DNA of 64,000 nt from Methylonatrum kenyense (GCF_023195885.1 NZ_JALPKO010000008.1:1-64000), one strand, 5' to 3'. Numbered from the stretch's first letter, positions 10,997 through 22,143 are shown. Notes: generated from the sequence alone by a model not told the origin. A program made the numbers and translations.

Positions 10997-11617
10997 TTAC
11001 TTGGAGTACAGTTCGACCACGAGGCTCTCGTTAATCTCGGCGGACAGATCGCTCCGCTCGGGACGAGCCTTGTATGTCCCCACGAAATTCTTGCTGTCGA
11101 CCTCAACCCAGTCGACCAGACCATTCTGCTGCGCCATTTCCATGGCCGCCGCGATCCGGCCCTGCTTGCGGGCTTTTTCCCGCACGGTGATCTCGTCACC
11201 TGGCTGAACCTGATAGGACGGGATGTTCACACTCTGTCCGTTCACCAGCACGGCCCGATGGCTAACCAGCTGGCGTGCCTCGGAACGGGTGGAGCCGAAG
11301 CCCATCCGCCAGACCACGTTGTCGAGCCGACTTTCCAGCAGCTGCAGCAGGCGTTCACCAGTGGATCCCTTGAGCCGCGCCGCTTCCTTGTAGTAGTTGC
11401 GGAACTGCTTCTCGAGCACGCCATAGATACGACGCAGCTTCTGCTTTTCGCGCAGCTGCAGCCCGTAGTCGGAAACGCGGGTGCGGCGCTGGCCGTGCTG
11501 ACCCGGCGGCGTGTCGAGCTTGCACTTGCTTTCCAGCGGGCGCACGCCGCTCTTCAGAAACAGGTCCGTCCCTTCACGGCGGGACAGTTTGCACTTGGGA
11601 CCGATATACCTAGCCAT
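10997..11617 (-). CDS. rpsD: 30S ribosomal protein S4
   Basis: Primary 16S rRNA-binding protein that starts 30S assembly; in E. coli it represses the alpha operon. At 206 residues it matches the E. coli protein, with the conserved segment PGQHG, the S4 RNA-binding domain in the middle ([24 protein letters not shown]) and the terminal ELYSK. Gene order rpsM-rpsK-rpsD-rpoA is standard. Confidence 0.98.
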   Translation of the reverse strand: MARYIGPKCKLSRREGTDLFLKSGVRPLESKCKLDTPPGQHGQRRTRVSDYGLQLREKQKLRRIYGVLEKQFRNYYKEAARLKGSTGERLLQLLESRLDNVVWRMGFGSTRSEARQLVSHRAVLVNGQSVNIPSYQVQPGDEITVREKARKQGRIAAAMEMAQQNGLVDWVEVDSKNFVGTYKARPERSDLSAEINESLVVELYSK

Positions 11618-11634
11618 TCAGGAACTCCGTTGCG

Positions 11635-12024
11635 TCAGACGCGACGCTTCTTGGGCGGACGGCAGCCGTTATGCGGAATCGGCGTCACGTCGGAGATATG
11701 GGTGATCTTGAACCCGGCATTGTTCAGCGCGCGGACCGCCGACTCACGACCCGGACCCGGGCCCTTGACCCGGACCTCCAGGTTCTTCAAACCGTAATCC
11801 TTGGCCGCCTGGCCGGCACGATCCGAGGCCACCTGCGCGGCGAACGGCGTGCTCTTGCGCGAGCCACGAAAACCGCTACCGCCGGAACTGGCCCAGCTCA
11901 GGGCATTGCCCTGACGGTCAGTAATCATGATGATGGTGTTGTTGAAGGTCGCGTTGATGTGCGCGATCCCATCCACCACATTCTTGTTCACGCGTTTGCG
12001 TGAACGCGTCGTCGCTTTCGCCAT
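11635..12024 (-). CDS. rpsK: 30S ribosomal protein S11
   Basis: Small-subunit platform protein. The 129-residue product has the family sequence [28 protein letters not shown] and ends CRPPKKRRV, as in E. coli. It lies 44 bp after rpsM and 17 bp before rpsD within the alpha operon. Confidence 0.98.
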   Translation of the reverse strand: MAKATTRSRKRVNKNVVDGIAHINATFNNTIIMITDRQGNALSWASSGGSGFRGSRKSTPFAAQVASDRAGQAAKDYGLKNLEVRVKGPGPGRESAVRALNNAGFKITHISDVTPIPHNGCRPPKKRRV

Positions 12025-12068
12025 AGCGCTTGTTCCCAGTTAATAACTCGACGGAGCAGGCAAACGGC

Positions 12069-12425
12069 CTACTTCCGGACCGCCCGACGCGGACCCTTAC
12101 GGGTGCGTGCATTGGTGCGGGTCTGCTGACCACGCACGGGCATGCCGCGACGGTGCCGAATGCCTCGGTAGCATCCGAGGTCCATCAGTCGCTTGATGTC
12201 CATGGCATTCTTGCGGCGCAGATCGCCCTCGACAAGGTGTTTTGCCACCTCGGCGCGCAGCGCTTCCACTTCCTGCTCAGCCAGATCACGAATCTTTCGG
12301 TCCTCTGCCACACCGGCCGCCTTGCAGATCTTGGCGGACAGCGATCGGCCGATACCGTAAATGGCGGTCAGCCCGATGACGGCGTGCTTCTGGACCGGAA
12401 TATTGACGCCAGCAATACGCGCCAT
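12069..12425 (-). CDS. rpsM: 30S ribosomal protein S13
   Basis: Small-subunit head protein that contacts the P-site tRNA and the large subunit through bridge B1. It starts [20 protein letters not shown] and ends in a basic tail with [14 protein letters not shown]; 118 residues, as in E. coli. It is the first gene of the classical alpha operon. The 78-bp gap upstream would hold any S4-binding leader, but no pseudoknot was modelled. Confidence 0.98.
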   Translation of the reverse strand: MARIAGVNIPVQKHAVIGLTAIYGIGRSLSAKICKAAGVAEDRKIRDLAEQEVEALRAEVAKHLVEGDLRRKNAMDIKRLMDLGCYRGIRHRRGMPVRGQQTRTNARTRKGPRRAVRK

Positions 12426-12503
12426 GTGTCGAACTCCCAGATTGTGCGGAAAACCCGCAATGTTAGCGAATCAAAGCCTGATATCGCAAGATTGGCCGGG
12501 GCT

Positions 12504-12617
12504 TCAGCCCTGACGCTGCTTGTGCCGGGCGTCGGTGCAGATAACACGCACGGCGCCACCGCGGCGAATGATCTTGCAGTTCCGGCAAATCTTCTTCACC
12601 GAAGCGCGTACCTTCAT
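12504..12617 (-). CDS. rpmJ: 50S ribosomal protein L36, zinc-ribbon form
   Basis: A 37-residue protein found by reading the gap between secY and rpsM on the minus strand. It starts [15 protein letters not shown] and ends HKQRQG. The zinc ligands Cys11, Cys14, Cys27 and His32 are all present, so this is the zinc-binding (C+) paralogue. ATG 12617 follows a GGAGAAAG ribosome-binding tract. Its position between secY and rpsM is the standard one. Confidence 0.97.
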   Translation of the reverse strand: MKVRASVKKICRNCKIIRRGGAVRVICTDARHKQRQG

Positions 12618-12654
12618 GTTCTTTCTCCGAAATCGTTAAAGCCGCCACGCGAAG

Positions 12655-12683
12655 GGCGCGGATGATACCAGAAAATCCGCGCC
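12655..12683. other. Hairpin between secY and rpmJ
   Basis: A 9-bp stem (GGCGCGGAT with ATCCGCGCC) around an 11-nt loop lies in the 100-bp secY-rpmJ gap. No T-run follows on the minus strand, so it is not a typical terminator; an mRNA processing or stability hairpin is possible. Confidence 0.5.
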
Positions 12684-12717
12684 GTGTGCGGTCTTTTGTT
12701 AGCTGTCGGATCGGCGC

Positions 12718-14049
12718 CTATCGCGGCACGCCGGAACGGCCGTAGGACTTCAGGTTTGCCTTCTTCATCAGCGGCTCGTACTGATGCGACACCAGGTGCG
12801 ACTGCAACTGGGCCATGAAGTCCATGACCACAATGACGATGATCAGCAGTGACGTACCGCCAAAGTAGAACGGCACGTTCCAGTACAGGATCAGGAACTC
12901 CGGCAGCAGACAGACGGCGGTGATGTAGATCGCCCCCACGGCCGTCAACCGGGTCATCACGCCATCGATGTAACGGGCCGTATTCTGCCCCGGCCGAATA
13001 CCGGGAATGAAGGCGCCCGAGCGCTTCAGGTTGTCTGCCGTATCCTTGGAGTTGAACACCAACGCCGTGTAGAAAAAACAGAAGAACACGATCGCCAGCG
13101 CATAGAACATCACGTACAACGGCTGCCCCGGACGCAGCGTGTTGGCAAGATACGAGATCATGCCGCCGCCTTCCGGATCGCTGAACCAGGTCCCCAGAGT
13201 CGCCGGGAACAGAATAATGCTGGACGCGAAAATCGGCGGAATCACGCCCGCCATGTTCAGCTTCAGGGGCAGATGCGTGGTCTGCCCCTGCATCATCTTC
13301 CGCCCCTGCTGGCGCTTGGCGTAGTTGACGGTGATCCGCCGTTGGCCGCGCTCGACAAACACCACAAACGCGGTGATCGCCAGCATGCCGATGAACAGGA
13401 AGGCGACCAGCGCCATGCTCAGTTCGCCGGTGCGCGCGAGCTCCAGCGTACCCCCAAAGGCACTGGGCAGTCCGGCCACGATGCCGGCAAAGATGATGAT
13501 GGAGATACCGTTGCCGATACCGCGCTCGGTGATCTGCTCGCCGAGCCACATCAGGAACATGGTGCCGGTCGCCAGCGTCACGGTGCCGGTAAAGGTGAAG
13601 GCGAAATCGAACCCTGCGTCGGCGCCGCGCAAAGTGACACCCTGATTCTGCAACGCCACCGTGACACCGATACCCTGAACGATGGCCAGGCCGAGGGCGC
13701 CGTAGCGCGTGTACTGCGTGATCTTGCGGCGGCCGGCCTCGCCCTCTTTCTTCAACCGCTCAAGGCTCGGCACCACCGCCGTGAGCAACTGCATGATAAT
13801 CGCCGAGGAGATGTACGGCATGATGCCGATGGCAAAGATGCTCAAGCGCTCCAGGGCACCACCCGAGAACATGTTGAACATGTCCAGGATCGTGCCCTGC
13901 TGGCGATCGAACATTTCCTGCATCGCACTGGAGTCGATGCCCGGAATGGTCAGGTGCGAACCGATCCGGAACACGATCAGTGCCATCAACACAAACATCA
14001 AGCGCTGACGGACTTCCGTCAGCTTGGCGATACCACCAATAGAGGACAT
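12718..14049 (-). CDS. secY: Preprotein translocase subunit SecY
   Basis: The pore subunit of the SecYEG protein-conducting channel in the inner membrane. The 443-residue protein has ten hydrophobic segments, with the family starts [20 protein letters not shown]-like TM1 and the GIGNGIS motif in the middle. It is the last gene of the spc operon proper, followed by rpmJ; its partner secE lies at 39.5 kb in the same block. Confidence 0.98.
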   Translation of the reverse strand: MSSIGGIAKLTEVRQRLMFVLMALIVFRIGSHLTIPGIDSSAMQEMFDRQQGTILDMFNMFSGGALERLSIFAIGIMPYISSAIIMQLLTAVVPSLERLKKEGEAGRRKITQYTRYGALGLAIVQGIGVTVALQNQGVTLRGADAGFDFAFTFTGTVTLATGTMFLMWLGEQITERGIGNGISIIIFAGIVAGLPSAFGGTLELARTGELSMALVAFLFIGMLAITAFVVFVERGQRRITVNYAKRQQGRKMMQGQTTHLPLKLNMAGVIPPIFASSIILFPATLGTWFSDPEGGGMISYLANTLRPGQPLYVMFYALAIVFFCFFYTALVFNSKDTADNLKRSGAFIPGIRPGQNTARYIDGVMTRLTAVGAIYITAVCLLPEFLILYWNVPFYFGGTSLLIIVIVVMDFMAQLQSHLVSHQYEPLMKKANLKSYGRSGVPR

Positions 14050-14078
14050 ACCTTAGTCCGTCCGGCCTGGGAGGTAAT

Positions 14079-14513
14079 TCACTCCTCGACTTTCCCGCCA
14101 GCCTGCTCGATGGCAGCGCGGGCACCCTTGGTCACGGCGACGCCGCGCACGGTGACAGCCGACTTGACCTCGCCAGAGAGGATGATTTTGGCGGACCTGG
14201 CCTGCTCGGAAACGACGTTTGCCGCCTTCAGACTCATCAGGTCAACCACATCACCATCGACTTTGTGCAGTTCCGACAGCCGCACCTCATCGATGAAGCG
14301 GGCAGTGCGCGAGCGGAAGCCTACCTTCGGCACCCGACGCTGCAACGGCATCTGGCCGCCCTCGAATCCGACCTTGTGATAACCGCCGGAACGGGAGTGC
14401 TGACCCTTGTGGCCACGGCCGGCGGTTTTGCCATTGCCGGAGGCAATGCCGCGACCGACACGCTTCGGATCCTTCTTGCTGCCTTCGGCAGGCTTGAGCG
14501 AATTCAAACGCAT
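14079..14513 (-). CDS. rplO: 50S ribosomal protein L15
   Basis: Late-assembling large-subunit protein that bridges several 23S rRNA domains. It starts [22 protein letters not shown] and carries the Gly-rich [16 protein letters not shown] stretch typical of L15; 144 residues, as in E. coli. It lies 1 bp after rpmD and 29 bp before secY. Confidence 0.98.
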   Translation of the reverse strand: MRLNSLKPAEGSKKDPKRVGRGIASGNGKTAGRGHKGQHSRSGGYHKVGFEGGQMPLQRRVPKVGFRSRTARFIDEVRLSELHKVDGDVVDLMSLKAANVVSEQARSAKIILSGEVKSAVTVRGVAVTKGARAAIEQAGGKVEE

Positions 14514-14514
14514 C

Positions 14515-14703
14515 TCAGGCTTCCTCCACCGTGAGCATGTAGGACACGCGATTGATCATGCCGCGGTTTTCCGGGGTGTCCTGAACAATCACGCTCTGGT
14601 GCATACGACGCAGGCCAAGACCGGCGACACAGGCCTTGTGACTGGCCAGGCGACCGTTCTTGCTACGGCTCAGCGTCACTTTCAACTGTTTGCTCTCGGC
14701 CAT
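14515..14703 (-). CDS. rpmD: 50S ribosomal protein L30
   Basis: Small large-subunit protein of 62 residues with the family core [27 protein letters not shown]. It lies 4 bp after rpsE and 1 bp before rplO, which indicates translational coupling. Standard position in the spc operon. Confidence 0.97.
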   Translation of the reverse strand: MAESKQLKVTLSRSKNGRLASHKACVAGLGLRRMHQSVIVQDTPENRGMINRVSYMLTVEEA

Positions 14704-14707
14704 GGGT

Positions 14708-15205
14708 TCAGCCCTGAATCTCTTCGACAGTCTTGCCGCGCTTCGCTGCCACGTCGTCCGGCGAATTCATCGCCTGGAGACCGCGGATCGTGGCGCGGAC
14801 CACATTGATCGGGTTGCGGGATCCGATGCTCTTGGCCAGCACGTCATGCACACCAAGCACTTCGAACACCGCACGCATCGCGCCCCCGGCGATGATCCCG
14901 GTACCGTCGGAAGCCGGCTGCATGAACACCTTGCTTGAACCGTGTTCCGCGGTGATCGGATACTGCAGTGTGCCGCCATTAAGGCTCACGGTAACCATAC
15001 TGTTGCGGGCCTTTTCCATCGCCTTCTGGATGGCCGCAGGCACTTCCCGCGCCTTGCCATATCCAAAGCCCACGCGGCCGGCACCGTCACCGACGACGGT
15101 CAGGGCGGTAAAACCGAACTGCCGACCGCCCTTGACCACTTTCGCCACGCGGTTGACGGTGATCAGCTTTTCCTGCATCCCGTCATTGCTGTCATTCATC
15201 GCCAT
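14708..15205 (-). CDS. rpsE: 30S ribosomal protein S5
   Basis: Decoding-site protein important for translational fidelity. The 165-residue product has the N-terminal double-stranded-RNA-binding-like domain ([20 protein letters not shown]) and the C-terminal domain ending at the KRGKTVEEI helix. A start 6 bp downstream at the second Met is also possible. Standard position between rplR and rpmD. Confidence 0.98.
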   Translation of the reverse strand: MAMNDSNDGMQEKLITVNRVAKVVKGGRQFGFTALTVVGDGAGRVGFGYGKAREVPAAIQKAMEKARNSMVTVSLNGGTLQYPITAEHGSSKVFMQPASDGTGIIAGGAMRAVFEVLGVHDVLAKSIGSRNPINVVRATIRGLQAMNSPDDVAAKRGKTVEEIQG

Positions 15206-15219
15206 GGTATTGCCCCTGG

Positions 15220-15573
15220 TCAGAACTGCAGGCCGGCTTCACGCGCGGCATCCGCCAGCGCACGCACCCGACCGTGATATTTGAAGCCGGAACGGTCGAA
15301 GGCGACCGACTCGACACCGGCAGCCTTGGCCCGCTCGGCGATCAGCTTGCCTACTTCCACTGCGGCATCGCGATTGCCGGTGGCATTCAGTCGCGTGCGC
15401 AGGTCCTTGTCCAGCGTGCTGGCAAACGCCACGGTGCGACCGCCTTCCGGGCCAATCACCTGCGCGTAGATATGGCGCGGCGTGCGATGAATGCTCAGGC
15501 GAAACGCACCGAGCTCGCGGATCTTCATCCGGGCACGGCGGGCGCGACGCATGCGAGAGGTTTTCTTGTCCAT
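15220..15573 (-). CDS. rplR: 50S ribosomal protein L18
   Basis: 5S rRNA-binding protein of the central protuberance. It starts [20 protein letters not shown] and ends AREAGLQF, 117 residues, the same length as E. coli. ATG 15573 is chosen over an in-frame TTG two codons upstream because it matches the family start. Standard position after rplF. Confidence 0.98.
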   Translation of the reverse strand: MDKKTSRMRRARRARMKIRELGAFRLSIHRTPRHIYAQVIGPEGGRTVAFASTLDKDLRTRLNATGNRDAAVEVGKLIAERAKAAGVESVAFDRSGFKYHGRVRALADAAREAGLQF

Positions 15574-15587
15574 GATCAATTACCCGC

Positions 15588-16121
15588 CTACTTCTTCTTG
15601 GCTTCTTTCATGACCACGCGCTCGTCCGCATAACGCACGCCCTTGCCCTTGTAGGGTTCCGGCGGCCGATAAGCGCGGATCTGCGCGGCCACTTCGCCAA
15701 CCAGTTGCTTGTCGATACCCTTGACCAGCACTTCCGTCTGGCTCGGGGTTTCGACGGTGACGCCGTCCGGTACGGCATGGTTTACCGGGTGCGACAGGCC
15801 CAGGGTCAGGTTCAGCGTCTTGCCCTGCGCCTGGGCGCGGTAGCCGACGCCGCGCAGCTCGAGCTTGCGCTCGAAACCCTCGCTGACACCCGTGACCATG
15901 TTCGCGAGCACCGCCCGCGTGGTACCGGTAATGGCGACCGTGCTCTGACGCTCGCCCATCGGCGAACACAGCAACTCGTCACCTTCCTGAACGACCTTGA
16001 CCTGGGGGTGCAGGTCCATTTTCAGCTCACCCTTCGAGCCCTTCACGGTAGCCCGCTGGCCATCAATCGTGACGGTCACGCCGGAGGGGATGCTGATCGG
16101 TTTCTTTGCTACTCGGGACAT
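15588..16121 (-). CDS. rplF: 50S ribosomal protein L6
   Basis: Large-subunit protein near the GTPase-associated centre, made of two similar domains. The family sequence [15 protein letters not shown] opens it and the C-terminal [12 protein letters not shown] is intact; 177 residues, as in E. coli. An in-frame extension of 24 codons upstream overlaps rpsH and is rejected. Confidence 0.98.
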   Translation of the reverse strand: MSRVAKKPISIPSGVTVTIDGQRATVKGSKGELKMDLHPQVKVVQEGDELLCSPMGERQSTVAITGTTRAVLANMVTGVSEGFERKLELRGVGYRAQAQGKTLNLTLGLSHPVNHAVPDGVTVETPSQTEVLVKGIDKQLVGEVAAQIRAYRPPEPYKGKGVRYADERVVMKEAKKK

Positions 16122-16134
16122 GATGAATCCTGCC

Positions 16135-16527
16135 TCAGAAGACTTCGCACAGGACCTCGCCACCGATACCGGCGGCGCGGGCGGCCCGATCACTCATCAC
16201 CCCGCGGGAGGTGGAGATAACGGCGACGCCAAGGCCGCCCCGGACGCGGGGCAGCGACGCAGTGTCCTTGTAAATACGCAGACCCGGACGGCTGACACGG
16301 CTGATGAAATCGATGACCGGCCTGCCCTGGAAATACTTGAGCTTCACGACAAGCTGCGGCTTCTTATCACCTTCCGTGCGGAAGTCCTCGATGTAGCCCT
16401 CGTCCTTCAACACGGTGAGGATCGCCTGCTTCTGACGCGAAGCGGGAACACTCACTTCGGCCTTGTCGGCCAATTGCGCGTTGCGGATCCGGGTCAACAG
16501 ATCTGCAATGGGATCGGTCATGCTCAT
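16135..16527 (-). CDS. rpsH: 30S ribosomal protein S8
   Basis: Primary 16S rRNA binder and, in E. coli, the translational repressor of the spc operon. It starts [18 protein letters not shown] and carries [13 protein letters not shown] near the end; 130 residues, equal to E. coli. The regulatory target in E. coli is near rplE; it was not modelled here. Confidence 0.98.
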   Translation of the reverse strand: MSMTDPIADLLTRIRNAQLADKAEVSVPASRQKQAILTVLKDEGYIEDFRTEGDKKPQLVVKLKYFQGRPVIDFISRVSRPGLRIYKDTASLPRVRGGLGVAVISTSRGVMSDRAARAAGIGGEVLCEVF

Positions 16528-16568
16528 GATTGTTACCTGTATACCGATTGCCGGGACGCGAGCGCGTC

Positions 16569-16874
16569 TTACCAGCTGGACTTGGTCAGGCCGGGAATCA
16601 TCCCGTCCATGGCGGCTTCACGAAGCTTGTTCCGGCCCAGGCCGAACTTGCGGTAGTAGCCGCGCGGCCGACCGGTGACACGGCAGCGGTTGCGGCCACG
16701 CACGGGGCTCGCGTCCCGCGGCATCTTCTGCAAACGCTCCTGCGCTTCCATCTTCTCCTCGGCAGACGCCTCGGGATTCTGGATCACGGCCTTCAGCGCC
16801 TTGCGCTTCGCCGCATAACGCACGACGAGCTTCGCCCGCTTGTCTTCCCGTGCCACCATGGAACGCTTCGCCAT
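16569..16874 (-). CDS. rpsN: 30S ribosomal protein S14, zinc-free form
   Basis: Small-subunit head protein of 101 residues. The length and lack of CxxC pairs show the long zinc-independent paralogue, as in E. coli; the only Cys is in [11 protein letters not shown]. It ends GLTKSSW. Standard position between rplE and rpsH. Confidence 0.98.
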   Translation of the reverse strand: MAKRSMVAREDKRAKLVVRYAAKRKALKAVIQNPEASAEEKMEAQERLQKMPRDASPVRGRNRCRVTGRPRGYYRKFGLGRNKLREAAMDGMIPGLTKSSW

Positions 16875-16887
16875 AACCGACCTCTAC

Positions 16888-17427
16888 CTATTTCCGAAAC
16901 GGAAAATTGAATGCCTCGAGGAGGGCCTGGCCCTCCTCGTCATTGCGCGCGCTGGTGGTAATCGTCACATCCAGCCCGCGAATCGTGTCCACCTTGTCGA
17001 ATTCCAGTTCCGGGAAGATGATCTGCTCCCGGACACCGAAGTTGTAATTGCCCTGGCCATCGAAGGACTTCGGCGACAGGCCGCGGAAGTCGCGAATCCG
17101 TGGCGCCGCAACGTTGATGAAGCGATCCAGGAATTCCCACATCCGGTCACGGCGCAGCGTCACCTTGCAGCCGATCGGCCAGCCGTCGCGGATCTTGAAG
17201 CCCGCAATGGACTTCCGCGAGTAGGTCACGACCGGCTTCTGGCCGGCAATGGCCGCCATGTCGCTGGTGGCGTGCTCAAGGATCTTCTTGTCCTTGACCG
17301 CCTCGCCCAGGCCCATGTTCAGCGTCACCTTGCGGATGCGCGGAACCTGCATGACATTGGCGTAGCCGAACCGCTCGGTGAGCTGGCCGACAACCTCGTC
17401 TTTGTACTGCTGCGCAAGCCTAACCAT
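16888..17427 (-). CDS. rplE: 50S ribosomal protein L5
   Basis: 5S rRNA-binding protein of the central protuberance. The sequence YKDEVV near the start, [12 protein letters not shown] and the terminal FNFPFRK are family signatures. ATG 17427 gives 179 residues, exactly the E. coli length; ATG 17439 is 4 codons upstream and overlaps the rplX stop. A longer in-frame extension to 17490 lies inside rplX and is rejected. Confidence 0.97.
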   Translation of the reverse strand: MVRLAQQYKDEVVGQLTERFGYANVMQVPRIRKVTLNMGLGEAVKDKKILEHATSDMAAIAGQKPVVTYSRKSIAGFKIRDGWPIGCKVTLRRDRMWEFLDRFINVAAPRIRDFRGLSPKSFDGQGNYNFGVREQIIFPELEFDKVDTIRGLDVTITTSARNDEEGQALLEAFNFPFRK

Positions 17428-17431
17428 GACC

Positions 17432-17752
17432 TTATCCATCAACCAGTTCGTTGTTGGACTTGTAGAACCGCGCCTTGCGCCCGTCCTCAAGCACCTTGAT
17501 GCCGACCCGGTCCGCCTTGGCCGTGGCCGGGTTGTAGTGCGCGATATTCGAGATGTGCAGCGGTGCTTCCTTTTCCTGGATACCGCCGGACTCGCCGCGC
17601 TGCGGGTTGGGCTTCACGTGCTTCTTGATCACGTTCACGTTCTCGACGACAACCTTGTCGGCGTCGCGGAAAACGCGCACGACAGTGCCGCGCCGCCCCT
17701 TGTCCTTGCCGGCGATGACAATTACGTCATCGCCCTTCTTGATCTTCTGCAT
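17432..17752 (-). CDS. rplX: 50S ribosomal protein L24
   Basis: Assembly-initiator protein that binds the 5' end of 23S rRNA. The 106-residue product starts [19 protein letters not shown], an N-terminal KOW motif. It lies between rplN and rplE; its stop lies 4 bp before the rplE start. Confidence 0.98.
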   Translation of the reverse strand: MQKIKKGDDVIVIAGKDKGRRGTVVRVFRDADKVVVENVNVIKKHVKPNPQRGESGGIQEKEAPLHISNIAHYNPATAKADRVGIKVLEDGRKARFYKSNNELVDG

Positions 17753-17764
17753 GACGTCTAAGCC

Positions 17765-18133
17765 TCAGAGAACTTCCGGTGCCAGCGAGATGATCCGCAT
17801 GAACCGCTCGGTACGCAGTTCGCGAGTCACCGGGCCGAACACACGGGTGCCGATGGGCTGCAGCTGGTTGTTCAGGAGCACCGCAGCATTGCCGTCGAAA
17901 CGGATCAGCGAACCGTCCTGACGACGAACGCCACGCCGGGTGCGCACGACAACCGCGTTGTAAACCTCACCCTTCTTGACGCGACCACGCGGGATCGCGT
18001 CCTTGACACTGACCTTGATGATGTCGCCGATCTTGGCGTACCGGCGCTTGGATCCACCCAGCACCTTGATACACATCACTCGACGGGCACCGCTGTTGTC
18101 GGCAGCGTCCAAAAGCGTTTGCATCTGAATCAT
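17765..18133 (-). CDS. rplN: 50S ribosomal protein L14
   Basis: Large-subunit protein at the subunit interface. It starts [22 protein letters not shown] and is 122 residues. Near-universal motif [19 protein letters not shown] is intact. It is the first gene of the classical spc operon, here only 32 bp after rpsQ. Confidence 0.98.
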   Translation of the reverse strand: MIQMQTLLDAADNSGARRVMCIKVLGGSKRRYAKIGDIIKVSVKDAIPRGRVKKGEVYNAVVVRTRRGVRRQDGSLIRFDGNAAVLLNNQLQPIGTRVFGPVTRELRTERFMRIISLAPEVL

Positions 18134-18165
18134 GGCGTTCTACCCGATTTCCCTGTTCGCCGGCT

Positions 18166-18429
18166 TCAGCGCTGTGCGCGCTCGATGACTTCCACCAGCC
18201 GCCAGGTCTTGGATTTCGACACGGGGCGGCACTGCTCGATGGAAACAACGTCACCCTCGTGGCACTGGTTGTCCGCATCATGCGCATGCAGCTTGCTCGA
18301 CCGGCGAATGAACTTGCCGTAGAGCGGATGCTTGACCAGACGCTCGATCAACACGGTGATCGTCTTGTCCGCCTTGGCGCTAACGACGCGGCCGGTCTGG
18401 GTGCGCGCCACTTTCACTTGTTCACTCAT
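18166..18429 (-). CDS. rpsQ: 30S ribosomal protein S17
   Basis: Primary 16S rRNA-binding protein with an OB fold; 87 residues. The family core [28 protein letters not shown] is present. Its ATG overlaps the rpmC stop codon (ATGA), implying translational coupling. It is the last gene of the classical S10 operon. Confidence 0.98.
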   Translation of the reverse strand: MSEQVKVARTQTGRVVSAKADKTITVLIERLVKHPLYGKFIRRSSKLHAHDADNQCHEGDVVSIEQCRPVSKSKTWRLVEVIERAQR

Positions 18430-18629
18430 GACTGTTCACCCGACTTCCGCTTCTCATTCAGGACGGTCTTGATGCGCGCCACGTCCCGGCGCGCCTTGCG
18501 CACCAGATCGGGCCGGCTGAGCTGACCGGTAGCAGCCTGCATCCGCAGGTTGAACTGCTCCTTGCGCTTCTCCAGCAACTCGGCCTCGAGTGCCGCCTCG
18601 TCCTTCTCACGCAGTTCTTTCGCGTCCAT
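18426..18629 (-). CDS. rpmC: 50S ribosomal protein L29
   Basis: Small helical protein at the tunnel exit that helps dock SRP and trigger factor. It starts [18 protein letters not shown] and is 67 residues. It overlaps rplP by its first base (TGATG) and rpsQ by 4 bp. A GTG one codon upstream is an alternative start. Confidence 0.97.
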   Translation of the reverse strand: MDAKELREKDEAALEAELLEKRKEQFNLRMQAATGQLSRPDLVRKARRDVARIKTVLNEKRKSGEQS

Positions 18630-19042
18630 CACATCACCGTCCGGGAAACAAAGCGGGTCTGCACCGGAAGTTTTGCAGCCGCCAGGCGAAACGCCTCGCG
18701 CGCAACCTCTTCCGACACGCCCTCGATTTCATACAGCACGCGGCCGGGCTGAATCTTCGCCGCCCAATGGTCAACGTTGCCCTTGCCCTTACCCTGGCGC
18801 ACTTCCAACGGCTTCGAGGTCACCGGGGTGTCCGGGAAGATCCGGATCCACACCTTGCCGCCACGCTTGACGTAGCGGTTGATGGCCCGACGGCCTGCCT
18901 CGATCTGACGCGCAGTCACCGGACCGCGGGTGGTCGCCTTGATGCCAAACTCACCAAAACTGACCTTGTCGCCGCGCGTCGCAAGACCGTTGTTACGGCC
19001 CTTTTGCTGCTTGCGAAATTTCGTTCGCTTCGGTTGCAACAT
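18629..19042 (-). CDS. rplP: 50S ribosomal protein L16
   Basis: Protein at the A-site tRNA elbow of the large subunit; 137 residues beginning [17 protein letters not shown]. The Arg of the GRxVKRGG... segment ([15 protein letters not shown]) and the region modified in some bacteria are present. Standard position after rpsC. Confidence 0.98.
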   Translation of the reverse strand: MLQPKRTKFRKQQKGRNNGLATRGDKVSFGEFGIKATTRGPVTARQIEAGRRAINRYVKRGGKVWIRIFPDTPVTSKPLEVRQGKGKGNVDHWAAKIQPGRVLYEIEGVSEEVAREAFRLAAAKLPVQTRFVSRTVM

Positions 19043-19061
19043 GCCTGCTGATCCTTATCCC

Positions 19062-19748
19062 TTAGGCGCCAGCGCGGTCCGCGCCCTTCGCCTTGGTGTC
19101 CGCCGACGAATAGACGTCCGGCTCCAGGATTTCGCCCTTGAACACCCAGACCTTCACGCCAATGATTCCGTACGTGGTCTTGGCCTCGGCGAAACCGTAA
19201 TCGATGTTCGCGCGCAGGGTATGCAGCGGCACCCGGCCTTCGCGATACCATTCGCTGCGCGCAATCTCGGCGCCGTTCAGGCGGCCGGAGACGTGAATCT
19301 TGATACCGCCGGCGCCGAGCCGCATCGAGTTGCCCACCGCCCGCTTCATCGCGCGACGGAACATGATCCGACGCTCCAGCTGCTGGGCGACGTTCTCGGC
19401 AACCAGCTGCGCATCCAGTTCCGGCTTGCGCACTTCCTCGATGTTCACCTGAACCGGAATACCCATAAGCGCACTGATTTCACGCTTCAGGGCCTCGATG
19501 TCTTCACCCTTCTTGCCGATCACCATGCCGGGCCGCGCCGTGTGAATGGTCACCAGGGCGTTGCGCGCGGGGCGCTCGATCTGGATCCGGCTGACCGATG
19601 CATGCGAGAGCTTCTTCTTGATGAACTCCCGCACCTTCAGATCGGTGTTCAGGTAGTCACCGAACTCGTTGCTGTTGGCGAACCACATGGAGCGCCACGC
19701 TTCGGTGATACCCAGGCGGAACCCGGTCGGGTGAATCTTGTGTCCCAT
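19062..19748 (-). CDS. rpsC: 30S ribosomal protein S3
   Basis: Protein at the mRNA entry tunnel with helicase-related activity. The 228-residue product has the KH domain motif [12 protein letters not shown] and starts [14 protein letters not shown]. It lies 8 bp after rplV and 19 bp before rplP. Confidence 0.98.
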   Translation of the reverse strand: MGHKIHPTGFRLGITEAWRSMWFANSNEFGDYLNTDLKVREFIKKKLSHASVSRIQIERPARNALVTIHTARPGMVIGKKGEDIEALKREISALMGIPVQVNIEEVRKPELDAQLVAENVAQQLERRIMFRRAMKRAVGNSMRLGAGGIKIHVSGRLNGAEIARSEWYREGRVPLHTLRANIDYGFAEAKTTYGIIGVKVWVFKGEILEPDVYSSADTKAKGADRAGA

Positions 19749-19756
19749 ACAGCCCC

Positions 19757-20086
19757 CTACTCAGCCACTTTCACGGTGATGTGGCTGGTGCGCTTGAGAA
19801 TCCGGTTGGCGCGGCCCTTGGCCCGCGGCTGGATCCGCTTGTACATCGGCCCCTCGTCGACGAACACGGTGGAAACCACCAGTTCGTCGATGTCCGCGCC
19901 GTCGTTATGCTCGGCATTGGCGATGGCGGACAGCAGAATCTTCTTCACGACCGCAGCGCCCTTCTTGGGGCTGAACTCGAGAATCTGCAGGGCGCTTCCA
20001 ACGCGCTTGCCGCGGATCTGATCAGCGACCAGCCGCACCTTTTGCGGCGAAATCCGCGCGAATTTCAGTTTTGCTGCGACTTCCAT
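19757..20086 (-). CDS. rplV: 50S ribosomal protein L22
   Basis: Protein whose long beta-hairpin lines the nascent peptide tunnel; macrolide resistance changes map there. It has 109 residues and the family core [20 protein letters not shown]. The hairpin segment [17 protein letters not shown] looks wild-type. Standard position between rpsS and rpsC. Confidence 0.98.
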   Translation of the reverse strand: MEVAAKLKFARISPQKVRLVADQIRGKRVGSALQILEFSPKKGAAVVKKILLSAIANAEHNDGADIDELVVSTVFVDEGPMYKRIQPRAKGRANRILKRTSHITVKVAE

Positions 20087-20092
20087 CAGCCC

Positions 20093-20368
20093 CTACCTCT
20101 TGGACTTCTTGTCCGCCATGTGGCCCCGGTAGGTCCGGGTGCCGGCGAATTCGCCCAGCTTGTGGCCGACCATGTTCTCGGAAACAAGCACCGGGACATG
20201 CTGGCGGCCGTTATGCACCGCGATCGTCAGCCCCACCATGTCCGGCAGGACCATGGAACGGCGCGACCAGGTCTTGATCGGGCGCTTGGAGTTCGCCTCC
20301 GCAGCCTCTTCCACCTTCTTCATCAGGTGGAGATCAACAAAAGGACCTTTCTTGATTGAACGTGGCAC
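20093..20368 (-). CDS. rpsS: 30S ribosomal protein S19
   Basis: Small-subunit head protein next to S13. It starts [19 protein letters not shown] and includes [16 protein letters not shown]; 91 residues. It lies 14 bp after rplB and 6 bp before rplV. Confidence 0.98.
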   Translation of the reverse strand: MPRSIKKGPFVDLHLMKKVEEAAEANSKRPIKTWSRRSMVLPDMVGLTIAVHNGRQHVPVLVSENMVGHKLGEFAGTRTYRGHMADKKSKR

Positions 20369-20381
20369 GAGTTACCAACCT

Positions 20382-21218
20382 CTAGCTGCGTTTGTTCTTG
20401 CGACGCGAACGCACGATGAACTTGTCGGTACGCTTGTTCGACCGGGTCTTGTAACCCTTGGTCGGCATACCCCAGGGCGAAACCGGATGTCGGCCGCCCG
20501 AGGTGCGGCCCTCGCCGCCCCCATGCGGATGATCAACCGGGTTCATGACCACACCGCGCACCGTCGGGCGCACGCCGCGCCAGCGCGTCGCACCGGCCTT
20601 GCCGAGCGACCGCAAGCTGTGCTCGGAATTGCCGACCTCACCAATGGTGGCCCGACACTCCGCGGGAACCTTGCGCATTTCGCCGGAACGCAGCCGCAAG
20701 GTCGCATAGCGCCCCTCCCGGGCAACCAGCTGGACGGCAGCACCGGCGGCACGGGCAATCTGCGCGCCCTTGCCGGGGCGCAGCTCGACGCAGTGCACTT
20801 GGGTACCGAGCGGGATATTCCGCAACGGAAGCGAATTACCCGGCTTGATCGGTGCGTCCTCACCCGACTGGATGGTGCCGCCAACCGCCAAACCGCGAGG
20901 CGCAATAATATACCGCCTCTCGCCGTCCGCATAAAGCACTAATGCAATATTCGCGCTGCGATTCGGATCGTATTCCAGACGCTCCACGGTCGCTGGCACG
21001 CCATCCTTGCCGCGTTTGAAATCCACAACCCGATAACGCTGCTTGTGACCGCCACCACGATGACGCGTGGTGATGCGGCCCGCATTGTTGCGGCCGCCGG
21101 ACCTGGACTTCTTTTCCAGCAACGGCGCGTACGGCGCGCCCTTATGGAGCTGATCGTTCCGGACGCTGACGACGAAGCGTCGGCCCGGAGAAGTTGGTTT
21201 TGCCTTGAGCAGTGCCAT
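20382..21218 (-). CDS. rplB: 50S ribosomal protein L2
   Basis: Highly conserved large-subunit protein needed for subunit association and peptidyl transfer. The C-terminal signature [12 protein letters not shown], with the conserved His, and the PTSPGRR start are intact. At 278 residues it is a few longer than E. coli (273). Standard position after rplW. Confidence 0.98.
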   Translation of the reverse strand: MALLKAKPTSPGRRFVVSVRNDQLHKGAPYAPLLEKKSRSGGRNNAGRITTRHRGGGHKQRYRVVDFKRGKDGVPATVERLEYDPNRSANIALVLYADGERRYIIAPRGLAVGGTIQSGEDAPIKPGNSLPLRNIPLGTQVHCVELRPGKGAQIARAAGAAVQLVAREGRYATLRLRSGEMRKVPAECRATIGEVGNSEHSLRSLGKAGATRWRGVRPTVRGVVMNPVDHPHGGGEGRTSGGRHPVSPWGMPTKGYKTRSNKRTDKFIVRSRRKNKRS

Positions 21219-21247
21219 GATTCTAGTCCGTCGTCTCTAGCGGAAGC

Positions 21248-21544
21248 TTACTCGCCGCCCAGGAAATCGATGTCCTGGCCAGCCTCGAGGGCCACATAGG
21301 CCTTCTTCCAGTCCGAACGGCGTCCGCGGATGCGGCCAAAGCCCTTCGACTTGCCCTTCATCAACGCGGTTTTCACGCCGGCCACCTTGACGTCAAACAG
21401 CGTTTCCACCGCCTGACGGATTTCATTCTTGCTGGCGTCACGCGCCACCCGGAAAACCACCTGGTTGCCGGAATCCGCGGCATTGGTCGTCTTCTCGGAG
21501 ACATGCGGCGCAAGCAGCACCTGGTACAAGCGTTCCTGTTTCAT
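21248..21544 (-). CDS. rplW: 50S ribosomal protein L23
   Basis: Tunnel-exit protein that docks trigger factor and SRP. It starts [20 protein letters not shown]; 98 residues. ATG 21544 is preferred over the in-frame GTG at 21553 because it overlaps the rplD stop codon as ATGA. Standard position. Confidence 0.97.
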   Translation of the reverse strand: MKQERLYQVLLAPHVSEKTTNAADSGNQVVFRVARDASKNEIRQAVETLFDVKVAGVKTALMKGKSKGFGRIRGRRSDWKKAYVALEAGQDIDFLGGE

Positions 21545-22143
21545 GCCAGCCACTCCTCAACACGCTTCAGCGCATCCACGGTGATCAGCACATTGGCGAA
21601 ACCGACCAGGCGCACCGGATCCAGACCGGCCACATCGGTGACATCGACCTTGTGCAGGTTTCGCGAGGCCAGGAACAGGTTCTCGCTCACGTCCTCGGTA
21701 ATGATCAGCACGTCGTCGAGCTGGTGCTCGGCCAAAAGCTTGATCAACTCCTTGGTCTTCGGCGCCTCGACATCGATCTTCTCGACGACAATCAGACGCT
21801 CCTGTCGGGCCAGCTCCGAGAAAATCGAGGCGATGCCGGCACGGTATGCCTTGCGATTGACCTTCTGGCTGTGGTCCTGTGGACGCGCCGCAAAGCTCAC
21901 GCCACCATGTCGCCAGATCGGGCTGCGCGTGGTGCCGGCGCGTGCACGGCCAGTGCCCTTCTGCCGCCATGGCTTGGCACCGCCGCCGCTGACCTGGGCG
22001 CGGGTCTTCTGCGCCCGCGTTCCGGCACGCGCACCGGCCAGGTAGGCGGTCACGATCTGATGCACCAGGGGCTCATTGAAGTCACGGCCAAACACCTTGT
22101 CGGAAACCGACGCAGTGCCACCGCCTTGAATCTGCAGTTCCAT
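21541..22143 (-). CDS. rplD: 50S ribosomal protein L4
   Basis: Tunnel protein and, in E. coli, the repressor of the S10 operon through a long leader before rpsJ. It is 200 residues, with the extended tunnel loop rich in Arg and Gly ([20 protein letters not shown] region). Start overlaps the rplC stop by one base. No S10 leader is present in this window (see finding), so L4 autoregulation is doubtful here. Confidence 0.98.
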   Translation of the reverse strand: MELQIQGGGTASVSDKVFGRDFNEPLVHQIVTAYLAGARAGTRAQKTRAQVSGGGAKPWRQKGTGRARAGTTRSPIWRHGGVSFAARPQDHSQKVNRKAYRAGIASIFSELARQERLIVVEKIDVEAPKTKELIKLLAEHQLDDVLIITEDVSENLFLASRNLHKVDVTDVAGLDPVRLVGFANVLITVDALKRVEEWLA